A stretch of 15,397 nucleotides of DNA from Actinomycetota bacterium (GCA_009705865.1 WLSJ01000027.1:1-15397), one strand, 5' to 3'; counted from the stretch's first letter, positions 1 through 7,455 are shown. Program-made: numbers and translations. Notes: generated from the letters alone by a model not told the origin.

Positions 1-519
1 CAAGCATCTGCAACTCGCACGGGTGGCCCGAAAGACCTTGAAGCCGCATTTGGCCCATTGAACAACCAGAATCAATTAGCGCGTGTTGCAGGTTTTGTTG
101 ATCGCACTCCGAAACATGCTCGCGTTGTTACTGATGGAGAACGCCAAGGAAACGACGGATACTTCTTTACGCCAACAGTTATTGCAGACCTCAAGCAAGA
201 CGACGAAATGATCCAGAACGAAATATTTGGGCCGGTTATCACTGTGCAGCGTTTCTCTGATGAAGACGAAGCACTGCGCTGGGCTAACGGAGTCGAATAC
301 GGACTTGCGTCATCAGTCTGGACACGAGACTTTGGCCGTGCAATGCGTATGGCCAAGCATCTTGATTTCGGTTGTGTGTGGATCAACACTCATATTCCGG
401 TTGTTGCTGAAATGCCACACGGTGGGTACAAGAAGTCCGGATACGGAAAAGACTTGTCGGCGTATGCACTTGATGACTACACACGCATCAAGCACGTGAT
501 GGCAAACCTCGAAAGCTAA
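1..519 (+). CDS. Aldehyde dehydrogenase, gamma-aminobutyraldehyde dehydrogenase-like, 3' part
   Basis: This is the C-terminal 172 residues of an NAD(P)-dependent aldehyde dehydrogenase; the reading frame is open from base 1, so the start and the catalytic cysteine lie outside the window. Visible family signatures are GPLNN at about residues 18-22, the EIFGPV motif at 74-79 (its Glu binds the nicotinamide ribose in the family) and the C-terminal block MPHGGYKKSGYGKD at about 137-150. The sequence WINTHIPVVAEMPHGG followed by DYTRIKHVM closely resembles the PatD/gamma-aminobutyraldehyde dehydrogenase subgroup, which oxidises 4-aminobutanal to GABA in putrescine breakdown. The adjacent class III aminotransferase and polyamine importer support that substrate. 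The gene ends convergently 6 bp from the aminotransferase stop. Family membership is firm; the substrate is inferred from similarity and context. Confidence 0.9.
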   Translation, partial: QASATRTGGPKDLEAAFGPLNNQNQLARVAGFVDRTPKHARVVTDGERQGNDGYFFTPTVIADLKQDDEMIQNEIFGPVITVQRFSDEDEALRWANGVEYGLASSVWTRDFGRAMRMAKHLDFGCVWINTHIPVVAEMPHGGYKKSGYGKDLSAYALDDYTRIKHVMANLES

Positions 520-525
520 TTCGTT

Positions 526-1908
526 TTAACGATTTTGGTATTGGCGCCAGGCTTCAGTAAACACTGTGGTCAGTGTTGATCGAATAAATTCAAGTTCTTG
601 TTCACCGCAAACCAAAGTGGGGGACAAAACGATTACAGGGTCGGCTCGATCATCTGCGCGACAAATCAGCCCGGCGTCATAGATCATTGGTGACACAACT
701 GTGCGCAGGAGCCATTCGCTTTCTTCGTCTGTGAAAGTTTCGCCTGTCTCAGAGTTGCGTACTAACTCTGCAACGCGGAAATATCCGCACCCTCGCACGT
801 CACCAACGATGGGTAATGTGCCAAGAGATGCCATGACGTCATCGAACAACGCTTCGTGACGCAGAACATTTCCGCACAGATCTTCGCGTTCAATGACATC
901 GATATTCGCAAGTGCGACTGCGCAGCTCACTGGATGTCCTCCGAATGTGTGCCCATGCAAAAAGACTCTGTTTCCTTCTTCAAGAAATGGTGCTGCGACT
1001 CTGTCGCTCACAAGTACGCCGCCTAGTGGGGAATACCCACTAGTGACACCCTTGGCAAAGGTGATCATGTCTGGTTGGTAGCCGAATCGGTCAGAGCCAA
1101 ACATGTGACCAAGACGACCAAAGGCGCAAATGACTTCATCTGACACAAGCAGGATGCCGTATTTGTCGCACGTCTCGCGTACGCGTTTCCAGTAACCATC
1201 GGGCGGCACAAGTGCGCCTCCGGTGTTTTGTACCGGTTCCATAATGACCATCGCGATGGTGTCGGGACCTTCGGCAATGATGCGACGTTCTAAATCATCG
1301 GCGCAATCAAGTGTGCATGACTCAAGTTGAGAACAAGTGTCGCATCGGTAATGGTTTGTGTTGCGAATCTTCAGAGCGTTTGGAAGAAGCGGCTCGAATG
1401 GTTCACGCAGAGCTTGAATACCAGTGATCGACAATGCACCCATTGATGTGCCGTGATACGAGTAATCACGACTAATTACTTTTCGGCGCTGTGGTTGACC
1501 GACGGCTGCAAAGTATTGAATTGCTAGTTTCCAAGCAGCCTCAACTGCCTCGCCACCACTAGTAGTAAAGAACACACGGTTGAGATCTCCGGGAGCTAGG
1601 TCAGCGAGCCGTCCAGCAAGTCGTGCAGCTGGTTCTGTTGCGTAATTCCAGATAGGGAAGTAAGCGAGCTTCTCGGTCTGTGCACGAGCTGCTTCGGCAA
1701 GCTCTGTGCGTCCGTGTCCGATGTTGACAGTGAAGAGGCCACTGAGACCATCGAGATACTTGCGACCCTGTGCGTCGTATACGTAGGCACCTTGGCCGCG
1801 ATCGATGATGGGCAGCCCATCGCGTTGAACGCCCGCGAGACGAGTGAAGTGACCCCAGAGATGACGCTGAGCGAGGTGCTCAATCTCTTCGAAGTCGGAG
1901 GGGTCCAT
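526..1908 (-). CDS. Class III PLP-dependent aminotransferase, probably putrescine (diamine)-type
   Basis: This is a full-length (460 aa) fold-type I, class III omega-aminotransferase. Visible features are SGGEA at 117-121 (phosphate binding), YHG at 151-153, SDEVICAFGR at 256-265 with Asp257 contacting the PLP ring nitrogen, the Schiff-base lysine Lys286 in TFAKG, and HTFGGHP at 320-326. The family transfers the terminal amine of diamines or omega-amino acids, often to pyruvate. Next to an aminobutyraldehyde dehydrogenase and a polyamine ABC importer, the likely job is putrescine to 4-aminobutanal. Beta-alanine, taurine or other omega-amines cannot be excluded. Residues 189-202 hold four cysteines (CxxC-x5-CxxxC) just before ADDLERRI, which could form a metal site. 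The ATG at 1908 is supported by a TAGTGT -10 box exactly 6 nt upstream and no Shine-Dalgarno, suggesting a leaderless mRNA. Confidence 0.92.
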   Translation of the reverse strand: MDPSDFEEIEHLAQRHLWGHFTRLAGVQRDGLPIIDRGQGAYVYDAQGRKYLDGLSGLFTVNIGHGRTELAEAARAQTEKLAYFPIWNYATEPAARLAGRLADLAPGDLNRVFFTTSGGEAVEAAWKLAIQYFAAVGQPQRRKVISRDYSYHGTSMGALSITGIQALREPFEPLLPNALKIRNTNHYRCDTCSQLESCTLDCADDLERRIIAEGPDTIAMVIMEPVQNTGGALVPPDGYWKRVRETCDKYGILLVSDEVICAFGRLGHMFGSDRFGYQPDMITFAKGVTSGYSPLGGVLVSDRVAAPFLEEGNRVFLHGHTFGGHPVSCAVALANIDVIEREDLCGNVLRHEALFDDVMASLGTLPIVGDVRGCGYFRVAELVRNSETGETFTDEESEWLLRTVVSPMIYDAGLICRADDRADPVIVLSPTLVCGEQELEFIRSTLTTVFTEAWRQYQNR

Positions 1909-1914
1909 ATATGA

Positions 1915-1920
1915 ACACTA
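1915..1920 (-). promoter_or_regulatory. -10 box (TAGTGT) of leaderless aminotransferase transcript
   Basis: On the minus strand TAGTGT is followed by six bases and then the ATG of the aminotransferase. A TANNNT hexamer at this spacing places the transcription start on the A of ATG, the pattern of actinobacterial leaderless genes. No convincing -35 was seen. Confidence 0.6.
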
Positions 1921-1933
1921 GATTGCGGCCTCG

Positions 1934-1939
1934 TAACGT
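1934..1939 (+). promoter_or_regulatory. Possible -10 box for the pot operon
   Basis: TAACGT fits TANNNT and would start a transcript near 1946, leaving a leader of roughly 75 nt before the potA GTG at 2023. It lies in the 114-bp divergent region, back to back with the aminotransferase -10 box. There is no clear -35, so this is a weak call. Confidence 0.3.
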
Positions 1940-2007
1940 GAAGACTGAATTCCGGACTCGTGATTCCGCCCATAGCGGTTCAAGGTGCCTATGATTTGAA
2001 CGACAGT

Positions 2008-2015
2008 AAAGGTGG
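2008..2015 (+). promoter_or_regulatory. Ribosome binding site deciding the potA start
   Basis: AAAGGTGG lies seven bases before GTG 2023. This favours the 369-residue product over the 390-residue extension from GTG 1960, whose extra 21 residues (MIPPIAVQGAYDL...) do not look like ABC domain sequence. Confidence 0.55.
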
Positions 2016-2022
2016 TGGTCCA

Positions 2023-3132
2023 GTGGCAGATGAGCGTGGGTCAGTTGAACTCGTCAATGTGACGAAGAAATACGGTGATGTGGTTGCGGTTGATTCCATG
2101 AACCTCACTGTTCGTCCCGGCGAATTCTTATCGTTGTTGGGCCCGAGCGGTTGTGGGAAAACAACAACATTGCGCATGCTTGCGGGTTTTGAACAACCAA
2201 ACGCTGGACATATTCGCATTAACGGTCTTGAAGTGCAGAATATTCCTTCATATAAGCGCGAAGTCAACACTGTGTTTCAGCACTACGCACTATTCCCACA
2301 CATGACTGTTGCAGAAAATGTGGCGTACGGGCTCAAGCAATCAGGTACACCTAAGAGCGAGATTGCAACGCGTGTTGCCGAAGCTCTTGACATGGTGCAA
2401 ATGTCAAAATTAGCTGAACGTCATCCTCGCCAAATGTCTGGTGGACAGCAGCAGCGCGTCGCCGTGGCCCGTGCACTAGTGAATCGCCCAAGCGTTCTTC
2501 TCCTTGATGAACCCCTCGGAGCTCTTGACCGAAAACTGCGTGAAGAGATGCAGATCGAACTAAAGCTTCTTCAGAGTCGTCTCGGAATCACGTTTGTGTT
2601 CGTCACTCACGACCAAGAAGAAGCAATGTCGATGTCTGATCGCATTGCCATCATGCTTGATGGTCATATAGAACAACTGGGCGATCCTGAAACTGTGTAC
2701 GAGCATCCTTCATCTGCTTTCGTGGCGGGCTTCATCGGTCGAAACAACTTCTGGACTGGCGTTGCCACCGAAGACGGTGCCATTGCAGATGATGGAACCG
2801 TCTTCATTGCATCGCGCCCCGAAGAAGATGTTCCTAACGGTGAAGACACGCTGTCGGCAGTGCGCCCAGAGTGCATAGTGCTTGCGTCGGAACGCCCAGC
2901 GCAACAACACAATGTCGTGCAGGCAACCGTGTCCGGAATCTCCCATTTTGGTGACGTGCGGCAATACGTAGTTACCGCGGGAGACCGCGACCTCATTGTC
3001 ATGTCGCCGCGCACCAGTACTAACCGCCCGGCCCTGGGTGACTCAGTCTGGTGCTCGTGGGCGCCCGAAGAGGTGTACCTGTTCTCTGCTCGCCAAGCCA
3101 GTGTCGTCATGTCGGAAGCCCACAACGACTAG
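2023..3132 (+). CDS. potA: Spermidine/putrescine ABC transporter ATP-binding protein
   Basis: This is the ATPase subunit of a PotABCD-type polyamine importer; two copies would energise the fused permease encoded downstream. From GTG 2023 (369 aa; E. coli PotA is about 378) the motifs fall in canonical order: Walker A GPSGCGKT at 40-47, Q-loop Gln86 in TVFQHYALFPH, signature MSGGQQQR at 138-145, Walker B VLLLDEP at 158-164, D-loop GALD at 166-169 and switch His196 in VTHDQEEA. A TOBE-type C-terminal domain (about 264-361, with SAVRPE) follows, as in PotA/MalK importers that regulate uptake from the C-terminus. The gene opens the importer series; potD follows after 80 bp that contain two hairpins. 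The family is unmistakable. Polyamine rather than other type I substrates rests on the neighbouring PotD-like protein. Confidence 0.93.
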   Translation: MADERGSVELVNVTKKYGDVVAVDSMNLTVRPGEFLSLLGPSGCGKTTTLRMLAGFEQPNAGHIRINGLEVQNIPSYKREVNTVFQHYALFPHMTVAENVAYGLKQSGTPKSEIATRVAEALDMVQMSKLAERHPRQMSGGQQQRVAVARALVNRPSVLLLDEPLGALDRKLREEMQIELKLLQSRLGITFVFVTHDQEEAMSMSDRIAIMLDGHIEQLGDPETVYEHPSSAFVAGFIGRNNFWTGVATEDGAIADDGTVFIASRPEEDVPNGEDTLSAVRPECIVLASERPAQQHNVVQATVSGISHFGDVRQYVVTAGDRDLIVMSPRTSTNRPALGDSVWCSWAPEEVYLFSARQASVVMSEAHND

Positions 3133-3144
3133 ACCGCTTGGTCT
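3131..3144 (+). other. Small inverted repeat after the potA stop
   Basis: AGACC and GGTCT form a perfect 5-bp stem around GCTT and begin inside the potA stop codon. No T-run follows, so this is not a classic intrinsic terminator. With the next hairpin it may act on mRNA stability or partial termination between potA and potD. Confidence 0.4.
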
Positions 3145-3156
3145 GCCTCGTCCACC

Positions 3157-3175
3157 TACTAGGTTGTCCCTAGTA
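3157..3175 (+). other. Perfect 7-bp inverted repeat between potA and potD
   Basis: TACTAGG and CCTAGTA are perfect reverse complements around the 5-nt loop TTGTC. The element lies 37 bp before the potD ATG, with no following T-tract. It could be an mRNA hairpin protecting or setting the level of the potD message, or an operator. Confidence 0.5.
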
Positions 3176-3199
3176 CAGATCTCTTACAACCAATTACCT

Positions 3200-3205
3200 A
3201 AGGAG
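3200..3205 (+). promoter_or_regulatory. Strong Shine-Dalgarno site of potD
   Basis: AAGGAG lies seven bases before ATG 3213. It is the best Shine-Dalgarno in the window and fits the high synthesis usually needed for a solute-binding protein. Confidence 0.8.
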
Positions 3206-3212
3206 AAACCAC

Positions 3213-4445
3213 ATGACACAGGAACTACGAATTCTTGCCCCCGACAGTTTCCGCGACAAACTCAATCGTCGCGCATTCATCAAAGCGGGTACCGCAACTG
3301 CTGGTATGGCAGTGGTGTTGATGGCATGTGGCGGATCAGATACTGCTTCTCCCGACACAACAGCAGCAGCTGGTGGTGGCGAGAAGCTGGCAACGGGTGA
3401 CTGGAGTCGCGTCATCAATAAGAGCTCAGGCACATTGGCGATGTACACATGGGGTGACTACGACGATCCAGAGCTCGTCGGTGCATTTGCTGAATCAAGT
3501 CTTGGCGTAAAGATGAAAGTTGACTACTTCGGTAGCAACGAAGACCTCATCACCAAGTTGTCAGCAGGCGGCGGCAAGAGCAGTGGTTTTGACATCGTTG
3601 TTCCAACTGGACCGTACATCGTGCAAATGATTGAAAAGGGTCTCATTGAGAAGTTCGACAAGACTCTTCTTCCAAACATGGTCAATGTTGACGATGCCTT
3701 CCTCAGTCAAGCATGGGACAAGAACAACGAATACTCAGTATGTAAGAACTGGGGCACTACCGGTTTCTTCTATGACACAACAAAGATCAAAAAAGAGCTC
3801 AACACCTGGCAAGACTTCCTTGATGCATGCATGGGCGAAGCAAGTGGTCAGTGCGCAGTGATTGATGCTGCTCCTAACTACGCAGGTCCATATTTCTGGT
3901 CAAACGGAATCGACTGGAACACTGAGGACAAAGCATCGCTTGATGCAGCTGAGAAGTTCCTCGTTGAGGAGCTAGCTCCACATATCAAGGCATTTGACAG
4001 TTACCCAAGTACCAAGCTTGCTGAAGGTGCCTACACCTTGGCCATGGCATGGAATGGTGACGCTCGTCAGGCATATGTTCGAATCAAAGATGCAGGCGGT
4101 ACGCCAGAAAATTGGCGCTGGGTTCTCGGAGCTCCTGACACTGAACTGTTCATGGATACGTTCTGTATCGCCGCTGGTTCTCCGAACATCGAGGCTGCGC
4201 ATTCATGGATCAACTGGATTTTGATACCAGAGAACTCCATCAGGGATCTTTCGTACCACGGCTACAACACAGGAATGAAGAACATGGAACAACTCATTTC
4301 TGAATTAGCTCCTGATCTTGTGGATGGCGACATGATTTTCTTCAAGCCAGAAGAAGTAAAGACCATGCATACGCAAATCTTGAATACTTCAATTGACCGC
4401 TTGGTCGACATCTTGAATAAAGCTAAAGCCAAGGCTGGAGCCTGA
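3213..4445 (+). CDS. potD: Polyamine-binding lipoprotein of the ABC importer
   Basis: This is the extracytoplasmic solute-binding protein of the polyamine importer (410 aa). The N-terminus has a twin-arginine motif, NRRAFIKAG, at 18-26, then a hydrophobic stretch and a lipobox LMAC with acceptor Cys39, so Tat export and lipid anchoring are likely. A Ser/Thr/Ala/Gly-rich linker (41-60) precedes the binding domain. Blocks aligned by eye to E. coli PotD include MYTWGDYDDPEL (77-88; Trp80 and Tyr83 match the Trp34/Tyr37 ligand pair), MAWNGDA (278-284; Trp280 matches Trp229), LFMD (312-315; Asp315 matches Asp257, but Phe313 replaces Trp255) and HGYNTG (349-354; Tyr351 matches Tyr293). The retained residues support a polyamine; the Trp to Phe change may shift the preference between putrescine and spermidine. 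It has its own strong ribosome binding site. Confidence 0.92.
   Translation: MTQELRILAPDSFRDKLNRRAFIKAGTATAGMAVVLMACGGSDTASPDTTAAAGGGEKLATGDWSRVINKSSGTLAMYTWGDYDDPELVGAFAESSLGVKMKVDYFGSNEDLITKLSAGGGKSSGFDIVVPTGPYIVQMIEKGLIEKFDKTLLPNMVNVDDAFLSQAWDKNNEYSVCKNWGTTGFFYDTTKIKKELNTWQDFLDACMGEASGQCAVIDAAPNYAGPYFWSNGIDWNTEDKASLDAAEKFLVEELAPHIKAFDSYPSTKLAEGAYTLAMAWNGDARQAYVRIKDAGGTPENWRWVLGAPDTELFMDTFCIAAGSPNIEAAHSWINWILIPENSIRDLSYHGYNTGMKNMEQLISELAPDLVDGDMIFFKPEEVKTMHTQILNTSIDRLVDILNKAKAKAGA
4437..4440 (+). promoter_or_regulatory. Ribosome binding site of the fused permease
   Basis: GGAG inside the last codons of potD lies 10 nt before GTG 4451, five bases beyond the potD stop. This supports the GTG start and translational coupling. 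Confidence 0.5.
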
Positions 4446-4450
4446 TAAGG

Positions 4451-6481
4451 GTGACCGCACCGGTCGCAACCACCTATCGCAAACGGCTGCGAGCTCCTAA
4501 GTTCGCACTCGCCTTACCGTCGATTATCTGGTACCTGCTGTTTTTTGCTGTACCGATTGGGTTCATTGTCGTTTATAGCTTTGCTGCAAAAGACGGTTCG
4601 AAGTTAATTCCCGTTGACTTCGGCCATTTATCAGGCGCCAATTATTCGCATGTTTTTGACGAGACCTTCTTTAAGGTGTTCAAGTCAACGTTACGAATAT
4701 CAACCATCGCAACAATTGGTTGTTTAGTCATTGGTTTACCAGTTGCGTATTTCGCTGCGTTCAAGGTGCCCGAAAAATGGAAAGCAATCATTCTTGCTTT
4801 GGTGGTGGTCCCTAGTTTCACCAGCTTCCTGATTCGTACGGTCGCATGGCGCATCCCGCTTGCACCGAACGGTTTCTTTTCGAAGTGGCTTGTTGATATG
4901 GGCTGGATTGGTACGCAAGGAATCCAAATTCTTGAAACACCGTTAGCAGTTCAAGTAGCAATCATCTACAACTACCTGGGCTTTATGATCCTGCCGTTGT
5001 TTGTTGCGCTCGATCGCATCGATATTCGTATGCGTGAGGCAAGTAAGGACCTAGGCGCTGGACGAGTCGCAACGTTCTTTGGTGTGACCTTGCCGTTAGC
5101 TGGTCCTGGCATTATCGCTGGCGTTCTGCTGACATTCATCCCAATGTGTGGCGACTATGTCACCGCCACTGTGCTTGGTGGCGCAAAGGGAAACATGATT
5201 GGGTCCATGATTGCATCGCAATTTAGTGGCGCTCAAAACTGGCCACTTGGTTCGGCAATGGCGATTCTGATGATCGGCGCAGTATTGCTGTCAATGGTTG
5301 TCGGCGCAGGAATCGTGTGGTTGATTACTTGGGTGTTGAAACATCCAACACCAATCTCTATCCGTATCAAGCATGCGATGCATCAGCGTTCTGTGGAAAA
5401 GACACGTGAGGGGAAGTCGTCGTGGTTCAAATTCGATGTATTGCCGATTGCCCTTAGTGCGTGGACCATACTCGTCTTGATTTTCTTGTTCATTCCCATC
5501 ATGCTCGTGGTCTTGCACTCATTCAATGGTGGCAGTTCGTTCACAATTTGGTCGGGAAATCCTGGCACTAAATGGTGGGACGAATTGTTTGACGGCTCAG
5601 TTGCGTGGGCGGTGCTTGCCCGGTTCGCTGCACTGTTTGTGATTTCAGTTGTTGCCCGAAATGTATTGATGCGCACCACCAAAATTTCTCGTCGTTTGTT
5701 GAACTGGTCTGGACCTATTGCTCTCTTGCTGGCATTTGTCATCAACGGCTTGTCAACTAATTGGTACGAAACAGTTTTTGGTTTCGCCAGCATTGGTGAT
5801 GCAATTCGCAACTCGTTCATTGCTGCGTTTGGCGCCACAATCTTGGCCGTCATTCTTGGTGGGTTTGCTGGCGTGGCGCTTGCGCGTCGCCCAGGTGTGT
5901 GGACCAAAGTCTTTATGGCAACCGTGTTTCTTATTTTGGTAACGCCAGAAATTATGGATGCCATTGCGCTTGCAACATGGTTTCCACGTGTTGCAGATTT
6001 CCCACTTATCGGGTATCCGTTTAAACATGGATGGGGGCCGTTTAATGGCGGCATGAACAAACTCTGGGTCGGTCAGTCGCTGTATGCCAGCGCTGTTGTC
6101 ACTCTGATTGTTCGCGCACGACTTGCAGGACTTGATGAAGCACTTGAAGAAGCTGCAGCAGACTTGGGTGCGCCACCGGCGCGTGCATTCCGCCAAATCA
6201 CATTGCCGCTGATTTCTTCTGCTCTCATCGCTGGTGGTTTGTTGTCATTTACGTTGTGTCTCGACAATGCGGTCATCTCCACATTGATTAGCGAGGCTGG
6301 CTCTACGACATTCCCAGTAGCTCTATTGGGTGCGACTCGAAGCACCATTAAGCCGTTCTGGGGGGTAGGTGCAGTGATTTTGTTCTGTGTCACTCTTGGC
6401 GCGCTGTGGTTCGTCACTGTTGTATTACGCAGGTCGGGTAGTTCGTCGAGTGAAATCGCAGCGACCCTTGCGGGTAGTTGA
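4451..6481 (+). CDS. potB/potC: Fused PotB-PotC polyamine ABC transporter permease
   Basis: One 676-residue polypeptide carries both membrane subunits of the importer; each is normally a separate protein of about 265-285 aa. The first half (about 1-297) has hydrophobic segments near 20-45, 80-106, 110-132, 165-185, 215-233 and 268-296, and an EAA loop, EASKDLGAG...LPLAGPG, at 196-220. A basic linker (about 298-325) leads to the PotC-like half, with its first helix at about 330-357 and a second EAA loop, EEAAADLGAPPARAF...LPLISS, at 567-590. Each EAA loop docks on a PotA copy. Between the first PotC helix and the IRNSF segment at 452 lie about 65-80 extra residues with two more hydrophobic stretches (about 383-402 and 419-433). 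There is no stop or frameshift at the junction. The gene starts five bases after potD and is followed 17 bp later by a dehydrogenase. Confidence 0.92.
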   Translation: MTAPVATTYRKRLRAPKFALALPSIIWYLLFFAVPIGFIVVYSFAAKDGSKLIPVDFGHLSGANYSHVFDETFFKVFKSTLRISTIATIGCLVIGLPVAYFAAFKVPEKWKAIILALVVVPSFTSFLIRTVAWRIPLAPNGFFSKWLVDMGWIGTQGIQILETPLAVQVAIIYNYLGFMILPLFVALDRIDIRMREASKDLGAGRVATFFGVTLPLAGPGIIAGVLLTFIPMCGDYVTATVLGGAKGNMIGSMIASQFSGAQNWPLGSAMAILMIGAVLLSMVVGAGIVWLITWVLKHPTPISIRIKHAMHQRSVEKTREGKSSWFKFDVLPIALSAWTILVLIFLFIPIMLVVLHSFNGGSSFTIWSGNPGTKWWDELFDGSVAWAVLARFAALFVISVVARNVLMRTTKISRRLLNWSGPIALLLAFVINGLSTNWYETVFGFASIGDAIRNSFIAAFGATILAVILGGFAGVALARRPGVWTKVFMATVFLILVTPEIMDAIALATWFPRVADFPLIGYPFKHGWGPFNGGMNKLWVGQSLYASAVVTLIVRARLAGLDEALEEAAADLGAPPARAFRQITLPLISSALIAGGLLSFTLCLDNAVISTLISEAGSTTFPVALLGATRSTIKPFWGVGAVILFCVTLGALWFVTVVLRRSGSSSSEIAATLAGS

Positions 6482-6498
6482 CGTAGCGTTACACGTAT

Positions 6499-7422
6499 AT
6501 GGAACCTCCGAGTAGTCGCGCAATAGCCGTACAACCGCCCACGTCGCCCGATTGGGTGCGTGAAGCAGTCATCGCTGGTGGTGGCCACATAGTGGAACCA
6601 GAAGCAGCAACGGCCATCGTGTGGACCGCTGCACGTGACGCAAACGGATTGCGTGAAATTCTTGATGCAAATGATCATCTGGAATGGGTACAGGTTCCGT
6701 TTGCCGGAATCGAAAACTTTGTCCCCGTACTTGATGATGATCGCGTCTGGACATGTGGCAAAGGCGTGTATGCAGAACCCGTCGCTGAACATGCATTAGC
6801 TCTTGCGCTAGTCGGAATGCGACACGTCGCTGCGTACTCGCGTGCCACGCAATGGACTGGTCCAGCGGGCAGAAATTTGTTGGGCGCTTCGGTCACCATC
6901 GTTGGTGGTGGAGGAATTACTGAGTCATTGATTCGTTTACTCACTCCATTCAATTGCAACATCACAGTCGTGAGGCGTTCTGTTGAAGAAGTAGAAGGTG
7001 CAGACACGGTTGTTGGGCAAGAGAATCTTGTCGATGCACTGGTGGGAGCAGATGTTGTGTTCTTGGCATTGTCGCTGACACCTGAGACCGTGGGACTAAT
7101 CGCTAGGCCCGAACTTGAGGTGATGGAACCTCATGCGTGGATTATCAACGTTGCTCGTGGTGGACACATCGTGACTGAAGACTTGGTCTGGGCGCTTGAG
7201 AACAACGTCATCGGGGGAGCAGCACTAGATGTCACAGACCCGGAGCCGCTGCCAGACGGTCATCGGTTGTGGTCGCTCGCTAATTGCATCATCACCCCTC
7301 ACGTGGGAAATACTCCGGAAATGGCAGTGCCACTGCTGTCGGCGCGCATTACAGAGAACGTAAAGAGATACATCAACGACGAGCCACTCGTTGGGCTTGT
7401 CGATGTTCGACTGGGTTACTAG
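6499..7422 (+). CDS. D-isomer-specific 2-hydroxyacid dehydrogenase family protein
   Basis: This is a 307-residue NAD(P)-dependent oxidoreductase of the D-2-hydroxyacid dehydrogenase family, which interconverts 2-keto acids and D-2-hydroxy acids. The Rossmann motif is VTIVGGGGITESL (132-144), and the family catalytic triad is present: Arg220 in NVARGG, Glu249 in DVTDPEP and His268 in TPHVGN. The N-terminal catalytic domain is short (about 100 residues), so the protein is a little shorter than PGDH/GyaR-type members. It begins 17 bp after the permease, so it is probably cotranscribed with the importer. A TAGCGT at 6484-6489 nine bases before the ATG might give it an internal promoter. Its substrate cannot be read from the sequence, and no known step of putrescine degradation needs this enzyme. 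Confidence 0.85.
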   Translation: MEPPSSRAIAVQPPTSPDWVREAVIAGGGHIVEPEAATAIVWTAARDANGLREILDANDHLEWVQVPFAGIENFVPVLDDDRVWTCGKGVYAEPVAEHALALALVGMRHVAAYSRATQWTGPAGRNLLGASVTIVGGGGITESLIRLLTPFNCNITVVRRSVEEVEGADTVVGQENLVDALVGADVVFLALSLTPETVGLIARPELEVMEPHAWIINVARGGHIVTEDLVWALENNVIGGAALDVTDPEPLPDGHRLWSLANCIITPHVGNTPEMAVPLLSARITENVKRYINDEPLVGLVDVRLGY

Positions 7423-7424
7423 TT

Positions 7425-7449
7425 GATGATGGTCACAATGACCGTCATT
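7425..7449 (+). other. Long hairpin between the dehydrogenase gene and the DUF3499 gene
   Basis: Arms ATGATGGTCA (7426-7435) and TGACCGTCAT (7439-7448) pair over 10 bp with one G-U pair around the loop CAA; a further G-U pair can close at 7425/7449. It begins three bases after the dehydrogenase stop. No T-run follows, so an ordinary intrinsic terminator is doubtful. It also covers the expected -35 region (about 7433-7438) of the next gene's promoter, so an operator role is equally possible. Confidence 0.55.
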
Positions 7450-7455
7450 CGGAAC

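Noticed and set aside
521..532. Inverted repeat TCGTT-TT-AACGA between the convergent dehydrogenase and aminotransferase stops as a bidirectional terminator
   Set aside because: The loop is only two bases, the stem is AT-rich, and the repeat lies partly in the aminotransferase stop codon; too weak to call.
2664..3125. 153-codon minus-strand open frame within potA
   Set aside because: It is antisense to the TOBE region of potA, which has full motif support, and has no own promoter or domain.
5383..6060. 225-codon minus-strand open frame within the permease gene
   Set aside because: It lies wholly antisense to a strong membrane protein frame and has no family signature or initiation signal.
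6073..6792. 239-codon minus-strand open frame across the permease and dehydrogenase genes
   Set aside because: It is antisense to two well-supported genes and has no recognisable domain; composition is as expected of a shadow frame.
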